Assembly (NCBI RefSeq): GCF_021729845.1
Contig: NZ_CP063397.1
Span: forward strand, 2,494,001-2,558,000
Source of the DNA: Rhizobium sp. SL42
GTDB taxonomy: Bacteria; Pseudomonadota; Alphaproteobacteria; Rhizobiales; Rhizobiaceae
Length of the DNA: 64,000 nt
Direction of reading: 5' to 3'
This document shows, piece by piece, positions 26,217-35,440 of the stretch. The position numbers and the translations under genes are program-made. How positions within the stretch are numbered: the first letter of the stretch is position 1; every line of letters begins with the position of its first letter. The notes beneath the pieces are model-generated. The model made no database searches. It was not told the DNA's origin and was given only the letters and a program-made list of their open reading frames with translations.

Positions 26217-28571
26217 ATGAAGGCTGGTTCAAGATTTTTGAACGCAGTATCGGCGGTCGCGCTGTCTGCTGGTATCGTGTCTTCGGGAGCGGGTGTTGCC
26301 GTACTTGTATCGGCTGTAGCAGCCGAGGCCGCAGTGGTTCGCAGTATCGATGTGCGTGGCGCCCAGCGAGTTGGCGCCGAGGCTGTTCGCTCCAACCTGT
26401 CGATCAAGACGGGTCAGAGCTTCTCGAACGCCGACATCGATGAATCGGTAAAGCAGCTTTACGCCACCGGCTTTTTCTCCGATGTCCGGATTTCAGTCTC
26501 GGGCGGCACGCTTGTCGTGACCGTGGTGGAAAACCAGCTGATCAACCAGGTTGTCTTCAATGGCAACCGCAAGATCAAGGACGACAAGCTGGTCGGTCTG
26601 GTTCAGACGCAGCCAATGGGTCCGTATAGCGACAGCCTGATCGCGTCTGATATCCAGCGCATCAAGGAAGCTTATGCCGCGATCGGTCGCAGCGACGTCG
26701 ATGTGACCACCCAGGTCGTTCCGGTCGCCGAAGGTCGCGTCAACCTCGCTTTCGTGATCAATGAAGGTGAGCGCACCAAGATCAGCCAGATCAATTTCGT
26801 TGGCAACAACGCCTATTCCGATGGTCGCCTGGCCTCCGTCCTGCAGACCAAGGAATCGGGCATGCTGTCCTTCCTGACCCGCAAGGATGTTTATAACGAG
26901 GACAAGCTGCGCGCTGACGAAGAAGTCCTGCGCCAGTTCTATTACAACCACGGTTACGCCGACTTCCGGGTCATCTCGTCCGAGGCGACCCTGAATGAAG
27001 CCGGCAACGAATACGTCATCAACATCACGGTCGATGAGGGTGCTCGCTACAAGTTCGGCAATGTCGCGGTGGAGTCCACCGTTGATGGCATCGATGGCAA
27101 GGAGCTTGAAGGCCTGCTGGAAACCAATCCGGGCAGCACCTACAGCGCTCGCGACGTTCAGAAGTCGATGGAAGCCATCTCGCGCCGTGTCTCGGCCGCC
27201 GGGTATCCATTCGCCCGCGTCGTTCCGCGTGGTGACCGCAACTTTGAAACCAACACCATTGGTGTCACCTATCTGGTCGATCAGGGCGAGCGCGCCTATG
27301 TCGAGCGTATCGAGGTCCGTGGCAACACCCGTACGCGTGACTTCGTCATTCGCCGCGAGTTCGATATTTCCGAAGGCGATGCCTTTAACCAGGAAACGAT
27401 TTCGCGCGCCAAGCGTCGCCTGGAAGCCCTCGGTTTCTTCTCGTCTGTCAATATCTCAACGCAGGCCGGCAGTGCATCTGACCGAGTCATCGTGATTGTC
27501 GACGTACAGGATCAGCCGACCGGTTCGTTCGGTGTCGGTGCCGGTTACTCCGTGGGCGATGGCGGTCTGGTTCTGGAAGCATCGGTGGAAGAAAAGAACT
27601 TCCTCGGTCGTGGTCAGTTCATCCGCGTGGCTGCCGGTGGTGGCTTCGACGATACGCAGACCTATAACTTCTCGTTCACCGAGCCTTATTTCCTCGGTTA
27701 CCGTCTGGCCGCCGGCTTCGATCTCTTCAAGAGCTCGACCAGCAGCAATTCTTACTACGACTACGAAGAGCAGGGTGGCACGATCCGCGTCACCGCGCCG
27801 ATCACCGAAGATCTGGCGACCACCATCCGCTACACCTACAAGGAACTTGAGTACATCAATGATGGTGCTTACGGTGCCGATGGTGTCTCCGGTGGTGGTG
27901 ATGACCAGCTTGCTGCGCCTTACATCGACCTCATCGACGGTAGCCCGTGGAAGCAGTCGATCCTCGGCAACACGTTCGTCTACAACACTGTGGACGACCG
28001 GCAGAACCCGCATGATGGCCTGTTTGTCAGCGTCACGCAGGAATATGCAGGCCTGGGCGGCGATTCCGACTTCTACAAGCTCTATGGCCGCGCCCGTTTG
28101 TTCCACACGCTGTCGGATGAATACGACCTGGTCGGTTCGATCGCGGCGTCTGCTGGTCACGTCATGCCGACCAACGGCGACCTGAACGTCTTCGATCAGT
28201 TCAAGATCGGCGGCAAGGAAATCCGTGGCTTCGAAAATGATGGTATCGGCCCGCGCATCGGTGGCGATTCCATCGGCGGCACGACATACTTCGCGGCCTC
28301 TGCCGAAGCGACCTTCCCGATGCCGCTTATCCCGCAGGATCTCAACTTCCGCGGCGCGGTCTTCGCTGACGCAGGTACCTTGTATGGCAACGATGTTGCC
28401 AACAGCGCAGGCGTTGTCGGTACGGATGTTGCGATCCGTGCATCGGTCGGTGCGGGTATCCTGTGGAATTCGCCCTTCGGTGCCCTGCGCCTCGATTACG
28501 CGGTTCCTGTTGCCAAGGAAGACTTCGACGAAGTGCAGGAATTCCGCTTCAGCATGGCGAACCAGTTCTAA
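26217..28571 (+). CDS. bamA: Outer membrane protein assembly factor BamA
   Basis: BamA is the core of the BAM complex that folds beta-barrel proteins into the outer membrane. The 784-residue precursor starts with a signal peptide (about 36 residues, ending near AEAAVV). Five POTRA domains follow (about 38-360; for example GNRKIKDDKLVGLVQTQ, GNNAYSDGRLASVLQTKE, GNTRTRDFVIRREF), then a 16-strand barrel. The VRGF-type lid motif appears as EIRGFENDGIGPR near residue 673, and the barrel ends in the phenylalanine-terminated strand EFRFSMANQF. It sits in the conserved rseP-bamA-lpxD order; skp, often next, is absent. Confidence 0.97.
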   Translation: MKAGSRFLNAVSAVALSAGIVSSGAGVAVLVSAVAAEAAVVRSIDVRGAQRVGAEAVRSNLSIKTGQSFSNADIDESVKQLYATGFFSDVRISVSGGTLVVTVVENQLINQVVFNGNRKIKDDKLVGLVQTQPMGPYSDSLIASDIQRIKEAYAAIGRSDVDVTTQVVPVAEGRVNLAFVINEGERTKISQINFVGNNAYSDGRLASVLQTKESGMLSFLTRKDVYNEDKLRADEEVLRQFYYNHGYADFRVISSEATLNEAGNEYVINITVDEGARYKFGNVAVESTVDGIDGKELEGLLETNPGSTYSARDVQKSMEAISRRVSAAGYPFARVVPRGDRNFETNTIGVTYLVDQGERAYVERIEVRGNTRTRDFVIRREFDISEGDAFNQETISRAKRRLEALGFFSSVNISTQAGSASDRVIVIVDVQDQPTGSFGVGAGYSVGDGGLVLEASVEEKNFLGRGQFIRVAAGGGFDDTQTYNFSFTEPYFLGYRLAAGFDLFKSSTSSNSYYDYEEQGGTIRVTAPITEDLATTIRYTYKELEYINDGAYGADGVSGGGDDQLAAPYIDLIDGSPWKQSILGNTFVYNTVDDRQNPHDGLFVSVTQEYAGLGGDSDFYKLYGRARLFHTLSDEYDLVGSIAASAGHVMPTNGDLNVFDQFKIGGKEIRGFENDGIGPRIGGDSIGGTTYFAASAEATFPMPLIPQDLNFRGAVFADAGTLYGNDVANSAGVVGTDVAIRASVGAGILWNSPFGALRLDYAVPVAKEDFDEVQEFRFSMANQF

Positions 28572-28621
28572 TACTGGCGGTCCAGAACTGCTGACAGGTT
28601 GACGTTCTGGAGCGTTTTCTG

Positions 28622-29686
28622 ATGGAGCATAATCATTTCTTTCCGCCCCATGCCGGGGTGACGCTTGCAATGCTTGCGGCACACACGGGGGCGGAATTGC
28701 AGAATGCAGAGGCTGGCGAACGGATCGTTGGATCCGTGTCGCCGGTATCGCGCGCCAAGGCAGGCGATGTATGTTACATCCTGTCGCGCCGTAGCAAGGA
28801 AGAGCTGAAGACCTGTGAGGCTTCTGCGATCTTCTGCGACAAGGCTCTGCTGTCACTGATCCCCGATCATATTCCCGTTCTTCTGACCAAAGCCCCGGCC
28901 ATGGCATTTGCGATGGCGGGCGCGCTGTTCCATCCGCCGGCGATGCGGCCGTCGCGCATGACCAGCGAAGCTATGGCAGTTTCGCCGGCCGCTTTTGTTG
29001 ACCCCACGGCGCGCCTCGAAGCCAATGTCGAAGTTGAACCGATGGCGGTCATCGGCGCGGATGTCGAGATCGGCGAGGGTACGCGCATCGGACCTGGCGC
29101 CGTGATTGGCCCCGGCGTCCGCATCGGTCGCGACTGCACGATTGCCGCTGGCGCCACCGTTCAGGTTGCCCTGATCGGCAACAATGTCATCATCCACAAC
29201 GGTGCCCGGATCGGCCAGGACGGTTTCGGTTATGCGCCGGGACCGCGCGGCATGATCAAGATCGTCCAGGTGGGGCGCGTGATCATTCAGGACCATGTCG
29301 AGATCGGTGCCAATACGACGATCGACCGTGGTACGATGGATGATACGGTGATTGGCGAAGGCACGAAGATCGACAATCTGGTCCAGATCGGTCACAACGT
29401 CCGCATCGGCCGTCATTGCGGCATTGTCAGCCAGGTCGGCATTGCCGGCAGCACGCGCCTTGGCGATGGTGTGATGATCGGCGGTGCCTGCGGTATAAAC
29501 GGCCACATCACGATTGGGGACGGGGCGCAGATCGCGGCGATGAGCGGCGTGCTGTCGGATGTCCCCCCGGGTGAGCGTTACGGCGGTGTTCCGGCCCGCC
29601 CGATGAAGGATTATCTGCGCGAGGTGGCCGATACATTGAGCCGTTATGATGCCCGCGCCAAGGAAAAAGGACCCAGCAATGACTGA
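28622..29686 (+). CDS. lpxD: UDP-3-O-(3-hydroxyacyl)glucosamine N-acyltransferase LpxD
   Basis: LpxD adds the second hydroxyacyl chain (N-linked) to UDP-glucosamine in lipid A synthesis. The 354 residues comprise an N-terminal uridine-binding domain ([16 protein letters not shown] near 50) and a left-handed beta helix of hexapeptide repeats from about residue 120. The catalytic histidine is predicted at H258 in QIGHNVRIG. The C-terminal helix ([16 protein letters not shown]) selects the acyl chain. Its last 8 bp overlap fabZ. Confidence 0.97.
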   Translation: MEHNHFFPPHAGVTLAMLAAHTGAELQNAEAGERIVGSVSPVSRAKAGDVCYILSRRSKEELKTCEASAIFCDKALLSLIPDHIPVLLTKAPAMAFAMAGALFHPPAMRPSRMTSEAMAVSPAAFVDPTARLEANVEVEPMAVIGADVEIGEGTRIGPGAVIGPGVRIGRDCTIAAGATVQVALIGNNVIIHNGARIGQDGFGYAPGPRGMIKIVQVGRVIIQDHVEIGANTTIDRGTMDDTVIGEGTKIDNLVQIGHNVRIGRHCGIVSQVGIAGSTRLGDGVMIGGACGINGHITIGDGAQIAAMSGVLSDVPPGERYGGVPARPMKDYLREVADTLSRYDARAKEKGPSND

Positions 29687-30146
29687 CATCGCGACGAGCG
29701 AATTGGGATCGGCTGATATCCTCGAGATCATGAAGCTTCTGCCCCACCGCTATCCATTCCTGCTGGTGGACAAGATCATCGAGATCAACGGTGACGATTC
29801 CGCCATTGGCATCAAGAACGTGACCGCGAACGAGCCGCATTTCACCGGTCATTTTCCGGATTCCCCGATCATGCCTGGCGTGCTGCTGGTTGAAGGCATG
29901 GCCCAGACCGCTGGCGCGATCTGTGCGCGCAAGCAGGGTGAGGGCGGCAACCTCGTCTATTTCATGACCATCGATAACGCCCGTTTCCGCAAGCCTGTCG
30001 TTCCCGGTGACCGCGTCGAATACCATGTCGTCAAGCAGAAGCAGCGCGGCAATATCTGGAAGTTCCATTGCGAGGCCAAGGTTGATGGCGCTCTTGCGGC
30101 AGAAGCCGATATCGGCGCGATGATCATGCGCAAGGACGCAAAATGA
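29679..30146 (+). CDS. fabZ: 3-hydroxyacyl-ACP dehydratase FabZ
   Basis: FabZ dehydrates 3-hydroxyacyl-ACP in fatty acid elongation and competes with LpxA/LpxD for hydroxyacyl-ACP, which explains its place in the lpx operon. The 155-residue hot-dog protein has [14 protein letters not shown] at its start and the catalytic segment [22 protein letters not shown], where the histidine and glutamate are the active pair. The ATG at 29679 with an AAGGAAAAAGG site lies inside the end of lpxD. It overlaps lpxA through ATGA. Confidence 0.97.
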   Translation: MTDIATSELGSADILEIMKLLPHRYPFLLVDKIIEINGDDSAIGIKNVTANEPHFTGHFPDSPIMPGVLLVEGMAQTAGAICARKQGEGGNLVYFMTIDNARFRKPVVPGDRVEYHVVKQKQRGNIWKFHCEAKVDGALAAEADIGAMIMRKDAK

Positions 30147-30958
30147 GCCAAATTGCCGCTAGTGCCGTAATCCACCCGATGGCCGTCATCGAAGACGGTG
30201 CTGTCATCGGCGAGAATGTGCGTATCGGGCCTTTTTGCCATGTCGGTCCGCGCGTGACGCTGGGCGCCAATGTCGAACTCGTCTCGAATGCTGTCGTCAC
30301 CGGTTTGACCGAGATCGGTCAGGGCAGCCGGATCTACCCCATGGCGGTCATCGGCGGCGTGTCCCAGAGCCTCCATGAGGCAGGGGAGGACTCGCGTCTC
30401 GTTGTCGGCGAAAACTGCACCATGCGCGAAGGCGTGACGATGAATTCCGGCACGACCGGCGGTGGCGGTATCACCAGCGTCGGCAACAATTGCCATTTTC
30501 TGACGAATTCCCATGTCGCGCATGACTGCATCCTGGGCAATGACATCATCCTTTCAAACAATGTCATGCTCGCGGGCCATGTGCGCGTCGAGGATCGCGC
30601 CATTCTCAGCGGCGGTTGCGCCGTGCACCAGTTTACCCGAATTGGCCGTCAGGCCTTCATCGGCGGACTGTCGGCGGTTGCCTATGACGTCATTCCCTAC
30701 GGCATACTGAACGGCAACCCGGGCGTTCTCGGCGGCTTGAACGTGGTCGGCATGACCCGCGCCGGCATCGAGCGTTCGGTCATCCATATCGTGCGCCGTG
30801 CATACAAGCAGATCTTCGAAGGTGAGGGGTCTGCCCGGAAGAATGCCGAGGCGATCCGGGGTGAGTATCTCGAATGCCCACAGGTGATCGAGATTCTCGA
30901 TTTCATCGCGGCAGAGAGCGACCGCGCATTGTCTTCGCCGTTTCGCGGCAAGAGTTGA
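30143..30958 (+). CDS. lpxA: UDP-N-acetylglucosamine O-acyltransferase LpxA
   Basis: LpxA starts lipid A synthesis by adding a 3-hydroxyacyl chain to UDP-GlcNAc. The 271-residue homotrimer subunit is a left-handed beta helix followed by a helical C-terminal domain. The catalytic histidine corresponds to H127 in SHVAHDC, with AGHV downstream; [20 protein letters not shown] starts the helical domain. ATGA overlap with fabZ indicates coupling. It is three bases before lpxI. Confidence 0.97.
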   Translation: MSQIAASAVIHPMAVIEDGAVIGENVRIGPFCHVGPRVTLGANVELVSNAVVTGLTEIGQGSRIYPMAVIGGVSQSLHEAGEDSRLVVGENCTMREGVTMNSGTTGGGGITSVGNNCHFLTNSHVAHDCILGNDIILSNNVMLAGHVRVEDRAILSGGCAVHQFTRIGRQAFIGGLSAVAYDVIPYGILNGNPGVLGGLNVVGMTRAGIERSVIHIVRRAYKQIFEGEGSARKNAEAIRGEYLECPQVIEILDFIAAESDRALSSPFRGKS

Positions 30959-30961
30959 GGC

Positions 30962-31837
30962 ATGGCACTGGCCGGGGCAACCGAAGGCCGTCTGGCGATC
31001 ATCGCGGGCAGCGGCAAGCTGCCGCTCTTTCTTGCCGAAGCTGCGCGAGAGGCCGGTGAGAGCCCGTTTATCCTGCGTTTGAAGAACGAAGCGGATCCCA
31101 TCTGGGATGGTTTCGATTCTGCCGTCGTCGGTGTCGGCGACATGTCCGGACTTTCGGCGCTTTTCCAGAAGCACAAGATCAGTCGCGTCGTGATGTCCGG
31201 CGCTGTGAAAAAACGCCCGTCGCTCAGTGAAATTCACGTCAACTGGAAATCGATCCTGAAATTGCCCATGGCACTCAGGACCCTTCTGGCCGGCGGCGAT
31301 GATGCCGTGCTGAAAATGGTCATCTCGCTGATCGAGGCGCAAGGCTGCCACGTTATCGGTGCGCATGAGATATTGCCCGCGCTGCTGGCGACGACAGGTC
31401 CGATCGGCAATGTGGAGCCATCCGCGGACGACTGGCGCGATATAGAGCGTGCCGCGGACGCAGCTGAGACACTGGGGCGACTGGATGTAGGCCAGGGTGC
31501 TGTCTGTGTCGGTGGACGGATCGTTGCGCTCGAAGGCGTAGAAGGCACGGATGCCATGTTGGCCCGCGTCGCGCGTTTGCGCAGCGAGGGGCGGATTTCT
31601 CAGCGCCGAAAGGGTGTTTTGGTCAAGCTTTGCAAGCCGCAACAGGATGTGCGGGCGGATCTGCCCGCCGTCGGTATCTCGACGGTCGAGAATGCGCGAG
31701 CTGCGGGCCTTGCCGGCATTGCGGTCGAGGCTGGGAGGGCGCTGGTCATCGAGCGCGAGGCCATGGTGGCTGCCGCCAACGCGGCGGGCATGTTTGTCAT
31801 CGGTATCGATCGTGGTCTCAAGGGAGCAGGAGAATGA
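30962..31837 (+). CDS. lpxI: UDP-2,3-diacylglucosamine pyrophosphatase LpxI (DUF1009)
   Basis: LpxI hydrolyses UDP-2,3-diacylglucosamine to lipid X, replacing the unrelated LpxH of gammaproteobacteria; this is known in Caulobacter and other Alphaproteobacteria. The 291-residue protein has an N-terminal IIAGSGKLPLFLAEAARE fold and a conserved middle (GDDAVLKMVISLIEAQG, VIGAHEILP). In the C-terminal domain, DVRADLPAVGISTVENARAAGLAGIAVEAG carries the conserved catalytic aspartate region. It sits between lpxA and lpxB, overlapping lpxB by ATGA, exactly where the missing step belongs. Confidence 0.95.
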   Translation: MALAGATEGRLAIIAGSGKLPLFLAEAAREAGESPFILRLKNEADPIWDGFDSAVVGVGDMSGLSALFQKHKISRVVMSGAVKKRPSLSEIHVNWKSILKLPMALRTLLAGGDDAVLKMVISLIEAQGCHVIGAHEILPALLATTGPIGNVEPSADDWRDIERAADAAETLGRLDVGQGAVCVGGRIVALEGVEGTDAMLARVARLRSEGRISQRRKGVLVKLCKPQQDVRADLPAVGISTVENARAAGLAGIAVEAGRALVIEREAMVAAANAAGMFVIGIDRGLKGAGE

Positions 31838-33009
31838 CGTCCACGCCCTTGAAGATCGCGGTGATTGCCGGGGAGGTTTCCGGGGATCTGCTCGGCGGTG
31901 ATCTGATTGCGGCGCTCAAGGCGCGCTACGGCGGACCGATCGAGTTGATCGGCGTCGCCGGTGAGGCGCTGGAGGCCGAGGGTCTGAAATCGCTGTTTGA
32001 TTTCTCCGAATTGTCGATCATGGGTATCACGCAGGTGCTGGCCAAGCTGCCGCGATTGATTGGCCTGATTTCCAGCACCGCGGATGCCATCGTGGCCGCA
32101 CGGCCCGATATGCTGCTGATCATCGATAGTCCTGACTTCACCCATCGGGTGGCCAGGAAGGTGCGCCAAAAGCTGCCGGGATTGCCGGTCGTCAACTATG
32201 TCTGCCCGAGCGTCTGGGCTTGGAAGGAATACCGCGCCGCGGCGATGCTGTCTTATGTCGACGCAGTGCTAGCGGTGCTTCCGTTTGAGCCTGAGGTCAT
32301 GCGTCGCCTGGGGGGGCCGCCCACGCATTTCGTCGGCCATCGGCTGAGCAGCCATCCGGACATCGTCAAGGTGCGCAATGGCCGCATGCTCAAGCAGCCA
32401 AAAACCAGAGGCGATACGCACACGATCCTGCTGCTGCCCGGATCCCGCGGCAGCGAGATTGCCAGCATGCTGCCGGTCTTCGGCGAGGCGATGCAGGAAT
32501 TCACCCGTCGCAACGGTCCAACCCGATTTCTCCTGCCAACCGTTGGCCGTCAGGAATTGAGGGTGCGCGAGATGGTGGCTGGCTGGAGCATCAAGCCGGA
32601 GATCCTGATCGGCGATACCGCAAAATGGCAGGCCTTTGCCGAGGCGGATGCCGCAATTGCGACGTCGGGCACGGTGATCCTTGAACTGGCGCTTGCCTAT
32701 GTGCCCGTCATGTCGACCTACAAGACCGACTGGATCATCAAGATGATCAGCCATCGGATCAAGACATGGACGGGTGCGCTTCCCAATCTGATCGCCGACT
32801 ACGCCATCGTGCCGGAATATCTGAATGAGGTCGTGCGACCGGCCAGCATGGTCCGCTGGGCGGAGCGCCTGTCCGCAGATACCCCTCAACGCACAGCGAT
32901 GCTTGCAGGCTATGACGAGGTTTGGGCTCGCCTCAACACTGAAACACCGGCCGGTGAGGCCGGTGCTGAAATCCTGATGCAACTGTTGCAGCAGAAAGGC
33001 CGGGCGTAG
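31834..33009 (+). CDS. lpxB: Lipid-A-disaccharide synthase LpxB
   Basis: LpxB is a membrane-associated GT19 glycosyltransferase joining lipid X and UDP-2,3-diacylglucosamine to the lipid A disaccharide. In 391 residues the family marks are VIAGEVSGDLLGGDL (8-22), IDSPDFTHRVARKVR, YVCPSVWAWKEYR, LLLPGSRGSEI and SGTVILELALAYVPVM. The start ATG overlaps lpxI. It is the last gene of the cluster; in many rhizobia gltA follows, but here the COG0523 gene follows on the opposite strand, 14 bp away. Confidence 0.96.
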   Translation: MTSTPLKIAVIAGEVSGDLLGGDLIAALKARYGGPIELIGVAGEALEAEGLKSLFDFSELSIMGITQVLAKLPRLIGLISSTADAIVAARPDMLLIIDSPDFTHRVARKVRQKLPGLPVVNYVCPSVWAWKEYRAAAMLSYVDAVLAVLPFEPEVMRRLGGPPTHFVGHRLSSHPDIVKVRNGRMLKQPKTRGDTHTILLLPGSRGSEIASMLPVFGEAMQEFTRRNGPTRFLLPTVGRQELRVREMVAGWSIKPEILIGDTAKWQAFAEADAAIATSGTVILELALAYVPVMSTYKTDWIIKMISHRIKTWTGALPNLIADYAIVPEYLNEVVRPASMVRWAERLSADTPQRTAMLAGYDEVWARLNTETPAGEAGAEILMQLLQQKGRA

Positions 33010-33023
33010 CCGGCCGATCTCGC

Positions 33024-34214
33024 TCAGGTCCAGGCGGCAAAAGGGTCGGCCAGGTTTTCCCAGGCGGTTGGTTCAAAGCGGCTCGCGGACACAAGACACG
33101 CGTCCAGTTCGGCGCGCAGACTCGCCTCATCCATGGGGTCGGCGCCGATGAAGACGATCTCCTGGCGGCGATCGCCCCATTCCTTGTCGAGATAAGGGGC
33201 CATCGCCTTGTGGAAAGCCGGATCATCGGGCCAGTTCTGTTTCGGCACCGACGCCCACCAACGGCCCATGCGGCTGGTCCGCACCAGCGGCCCTGCCTGG
33301 CTCAGTTCGCCGACATGGTGCGGCCGAGTGGCCAGCCAGAAAAAGCCCTTTGCGCGAATGACGCCCGGCCAGGACTGGTTGATGAATGCCTGAAACCGCT
33401 GCGGATCAAAGGGTGCGCGAGCGTGATAAACGAAGGAGCGGATGCCGTATTCCTCCGTTTCCGGCACGTGGTCGCGAAAACCGTGCAACTCCTTGAACCA
33501 TAGCGGATGCGTCTCGGCCTTTGCCAGGTCGAACAGTCCGGTCCCGAGAATGTCCTTTGGCAAGACTTCGGCGAAATCGGTCTCGATGAAACGCGCATCC
33601 GCGTTCAGTCCGGCAATGATCTTGCGCGCGGCGTCGAGTTGATCCGGCGTCGCCGTCCCGACCTTGTTGAGGATGATGACATCGGCAAACTCTATCTGCT
33701 CGACGAGCAGATCGACCAGTGTCCTGTTGTCGCCGTCGCCTGCGGTCTCGCCCCTATCGGCAAGGAAATCGGCGGACGAGTAGTCACGCACGAGATTGGC
33801 GGCATCGACCACAGTGACCATCGTATCGAGCTGGGCGATATCCGATAGGCTACGGTCGTTTTCGTCGCGGAAGTCGAATGTGGTGGCAATCGGCAAAGGT
33901 TCGGCGATCCCTGTCGCTTCAATAAGCAGATAATCGAAGCGATCCTGTTCGGCCAGCGCCCGCACTTCGTTCAAGAGGTCGTCACGAAGCGTGCAACAGA
34001 TGCAACCATTGCTCATCTCGACGAGTTGCTCCTCGGTGCGTGACAGCGCCGCGTTGCCGCCGCGCACCAATGCCGCATCGATATTCACTTCGCTCATGTC
34101 ATTGACGATAACCGCAACGCGCAGGCCATCGCGATTGGCCAGCACATGGTTGAGCAGGGTTGTCTTGCCGGCGCCGAGAAAGCCGGACAGGACTGTGACG
34201 GGAAGCTTTTGCAT
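33024..34214 (-). CDS. COG0523 (CobW/ZNG1-like) GTP-binding metallochaperone
   Basis: A 396-residue G3E-family GTPase. It has Walker [11 protein letters not shown] (10-19), the metal-binding C-x-C-C motif at 71-74 (GCICC), the ATGIAEP segment, an NKVG base-recognition motif, and a CobW C-terminal domain ([14 protein letters not shown]...). Members under Zur control are thought to deliver zinc to key enzymes during starvation. This assignment is supported by the 17-bp palindrome 16 bp upstream, shared with znuA/znuC. The ATG at 34214 is preceded by GGAG; nine extra codons upstream are not needed and would overlap the operator. CobW in cobalamin synthesis is the alternative, but no cob genes are near. 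Confidence 0.9.
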   Translation of the reverse strand: MQKLPVTVLSGFLGAGKTTLLNHVLANRDGLRVAVIVNDMSEVNIDAALVRGGNAALSRTEEQLVEMSNGCICCTLRDDLLNEVRALAEQDRFDYLLIEATGIAEPLPIATTFDFRDENDRSLSDIAQLDTMVTVVDAANLVRDYSSADFLADRGETAGDGDNRTLVDLLVEQIEFADVIILNKVGTATPDQLDAARKIIAGLNADARFIETDFAEVLPKDILGTGLFDLAKAETHPLWFKELHGFRDHVPETEEYGIRSFVYHARAPFDPQRFQAFINQSWPGVIRAKGFFWLATRPHHVGELSQAGPLVRTSRMGRWWASVPKQNWPDDPAFHKAMAPYLDKEWGDRRQEIVFIGADPMDEASLRAELDACLVSASRFEPTAWENLADPFAAWT

Positions 34215-34229
34215 CGGTCGCTCCAATAT

Positions 34230-34246
34230 ATGTAATAACATTACAT
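34230..34246. promoter_or_regulatory. Probable Zur operator of the COG0523 gene
   Basis: ATGTAATAACATTACAT is a 17-bp palindrome with one mismatch, differing at one base from the perfect palindrome in the znuA/znuC gap. It lies between the znuA terminator and the GTPase ribosome site, where a bound repressor would block transcription. Confidence 0.8.
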
Positions 34247-34257
34247 TTGATGATGTG

Positions 34258-34287
34258 AAAAAAAGGCGGAACCTTGGCCCCGCCTTT
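34258..34287 (-). terminator. Rho-independent terminator of znuA
   Basis: On the minus strand AAAGGCGG pairs with CCGCCTTT around a ten-base loop and is followed by a T run. It lies 21 bp past the znuA stop and separates znuA from the downstream COG0523 gene. Confidence 0.85.
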
Positions 34288-34307
34288 GCCGGTCTGGGAG
34301 GATCGGG

Positions 34308-35336
34308 TTATTTCGACAGGCACTCGGCCATTGAAGACGCGAGGTTGCGCATCAGTTGCGGATAGAGTTCCGGCCCTTCGGTCAGCGCGCCGCCCTCGGG
34401 ATCCAGCGTGCCGCTCTTGGCATCGGTGCCTTCGGTAACCACAGCGATCAGCTTGGATTCGAACTGCGGTTCGGCGAACACGCAGCCGGCATTGAGCTCG
34501 GCAATCTTGGCATGGATCTGAGACAGGCGCTCGGCGCCCGGCATCGTCTCCGGGCTAACCGTGACAGAACCGGCGACCCGCACCTTGTAGCGCTTTTCGA
34601 AATACTGGTAGGCATCGTGGAAAACGACGAAGGGCTTGTCGGCGACTGGGGCCAATGTTGCGACAATCTGCGCATCCAGCGCGTCGATTTCGCTGTCCAG
34701 CGCCTTGGCATTGGCCGCATAGAGCGCCTTGTTGTCGGGATCGGCCTCAATCAGCGTGCTGGCGATGTCCGCAGCCATCGCCTTGGCATTGGCCGGGTCA
34801 AGCCACAGATGCATGTCGGTCCCGCCATGCTCGTGATCATGGTCCTCGGCGGAATGCTCTTCCTCGCTGTGTCCGGCTTCGGCTGAATGGTCATGACCTT
34901 CTTCGGCGTGACCTTCCTCGGAATGCGCATGATGCTCCTCGGATCCGTGCTCGCCGTGATCATGTGCCTCGAAAGCGCCACCCTCGCGGAAGGGCAGTTT
35001 AATCAGTCCTGGCGCATCGTCCAGTTCGACGATCTTGGCCTTGGCGGGAAGCGCCTCCAGCGGCTTTTCGAGGAATGCCTCCAGCCCATGTCCGACCCAG
35101 AAGACCACATCGGCATTCTCCAGCGCACGCGCGTTCGATGGCTTGAGACTGTAGGTGTGGGGCGATGCCGCCCCTTCGACGATCAGTGCCGGCTCGCCGA
35201 CGCCCTTCATGATCGAGGCGACGAGTGAATGGATTGGCTTGATCGACACCACGACCTCTGGCGCTGCCATGGCCAGCGCCGGCGAAAGCAGGAGAGTTGC
35301 CGTCGTGGCGGCAAGGGCAAGGCGGGTGCGTTTCAT
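34308..35336 (-). CDS. znuA: Zinc ABC transporter, periplasmic binding protein ZnuA
   Basis: ZnuA captures zinc in the periplasm and hands it to ZnuB. The 342-residue precursor has a signal peptide ending near AMAAPE and the cluster A-I fold: SIKPIHSLVASIMKGVG with the first zinc histidine near residue 36, GAASPHTYSLKPS, VFHDAYQYFEKRY, and an acidic residue near VFAEPQFESK. A histidine- and glutamate-rich loop lies at about 122-175, between HDHGEHGSEEHH and HDHEHGGTDMHLW. Such loops are characteristic of ZnuA and distinguish it from manganese receptors. It is divergent from znuC over a Zur palindrome. Confidence 0.95.
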   Translation of the reverse strand: MKRTRLALAATTATLLLSPALAMAAPEVVVSIKPIHSLVASIMKGVGEPALIVEGAASPHTYSLKPSNARALENADVVFWVGHGLEAFLEKPLEALPAKAKIVELDDAPGLIKLPFREGGAFEAHDHGEHGSEEHHAHSEEGHAEEGHDHSAEAGHSEEEHSAEDHDHEHGGTDMHLWLDPANAKAMAADIASTLIEADPDNKALYAANAKALDSEIDALDAQIVATLAPVADKPFVVFHDAYQYFEKRYKVRVAGSVTVSPETMPGAERLSQIHAKIAELNAGCVFAEPQFESKLIAVVTEGTDAKSGTLDPEGGALTEGPELYPQLMRNLASSMAECLSK

Positions 35337-35361
35337 GCGGGATGCTCCGATTGAACTCGTT

Positions 35362-35378
35362 ATGTAATAATATTACAT
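35362..35378. promoter_or_regulatory. Zur operator in the znuA/znuC gap
   Basis: ATGTAATAATATTACAT is a perfect 17-bp palindrome. It lies 26 bp upstream of the znuA ATG and 63 bp upstream of the znuC ATG, so one site can control both directions. A TATAAC at 35392-35397 could be the -10 of znuC, which would put the palindrome over the -35 region. Confidence 0.85.
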
Positions 35379-35440
35379 TGATTGCGTAATGCTATAACGT
35401 GTGGCATAGCTTCACGCAACAGCAAATTTCCGGGAATGTG

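Noticed and set aside
33024..34214. Naming the COG0523 gene cobW
   Set aside because: No cobalamin synthesis genes are nearby, whereas the zinc genes and the shared operator point to zinc.
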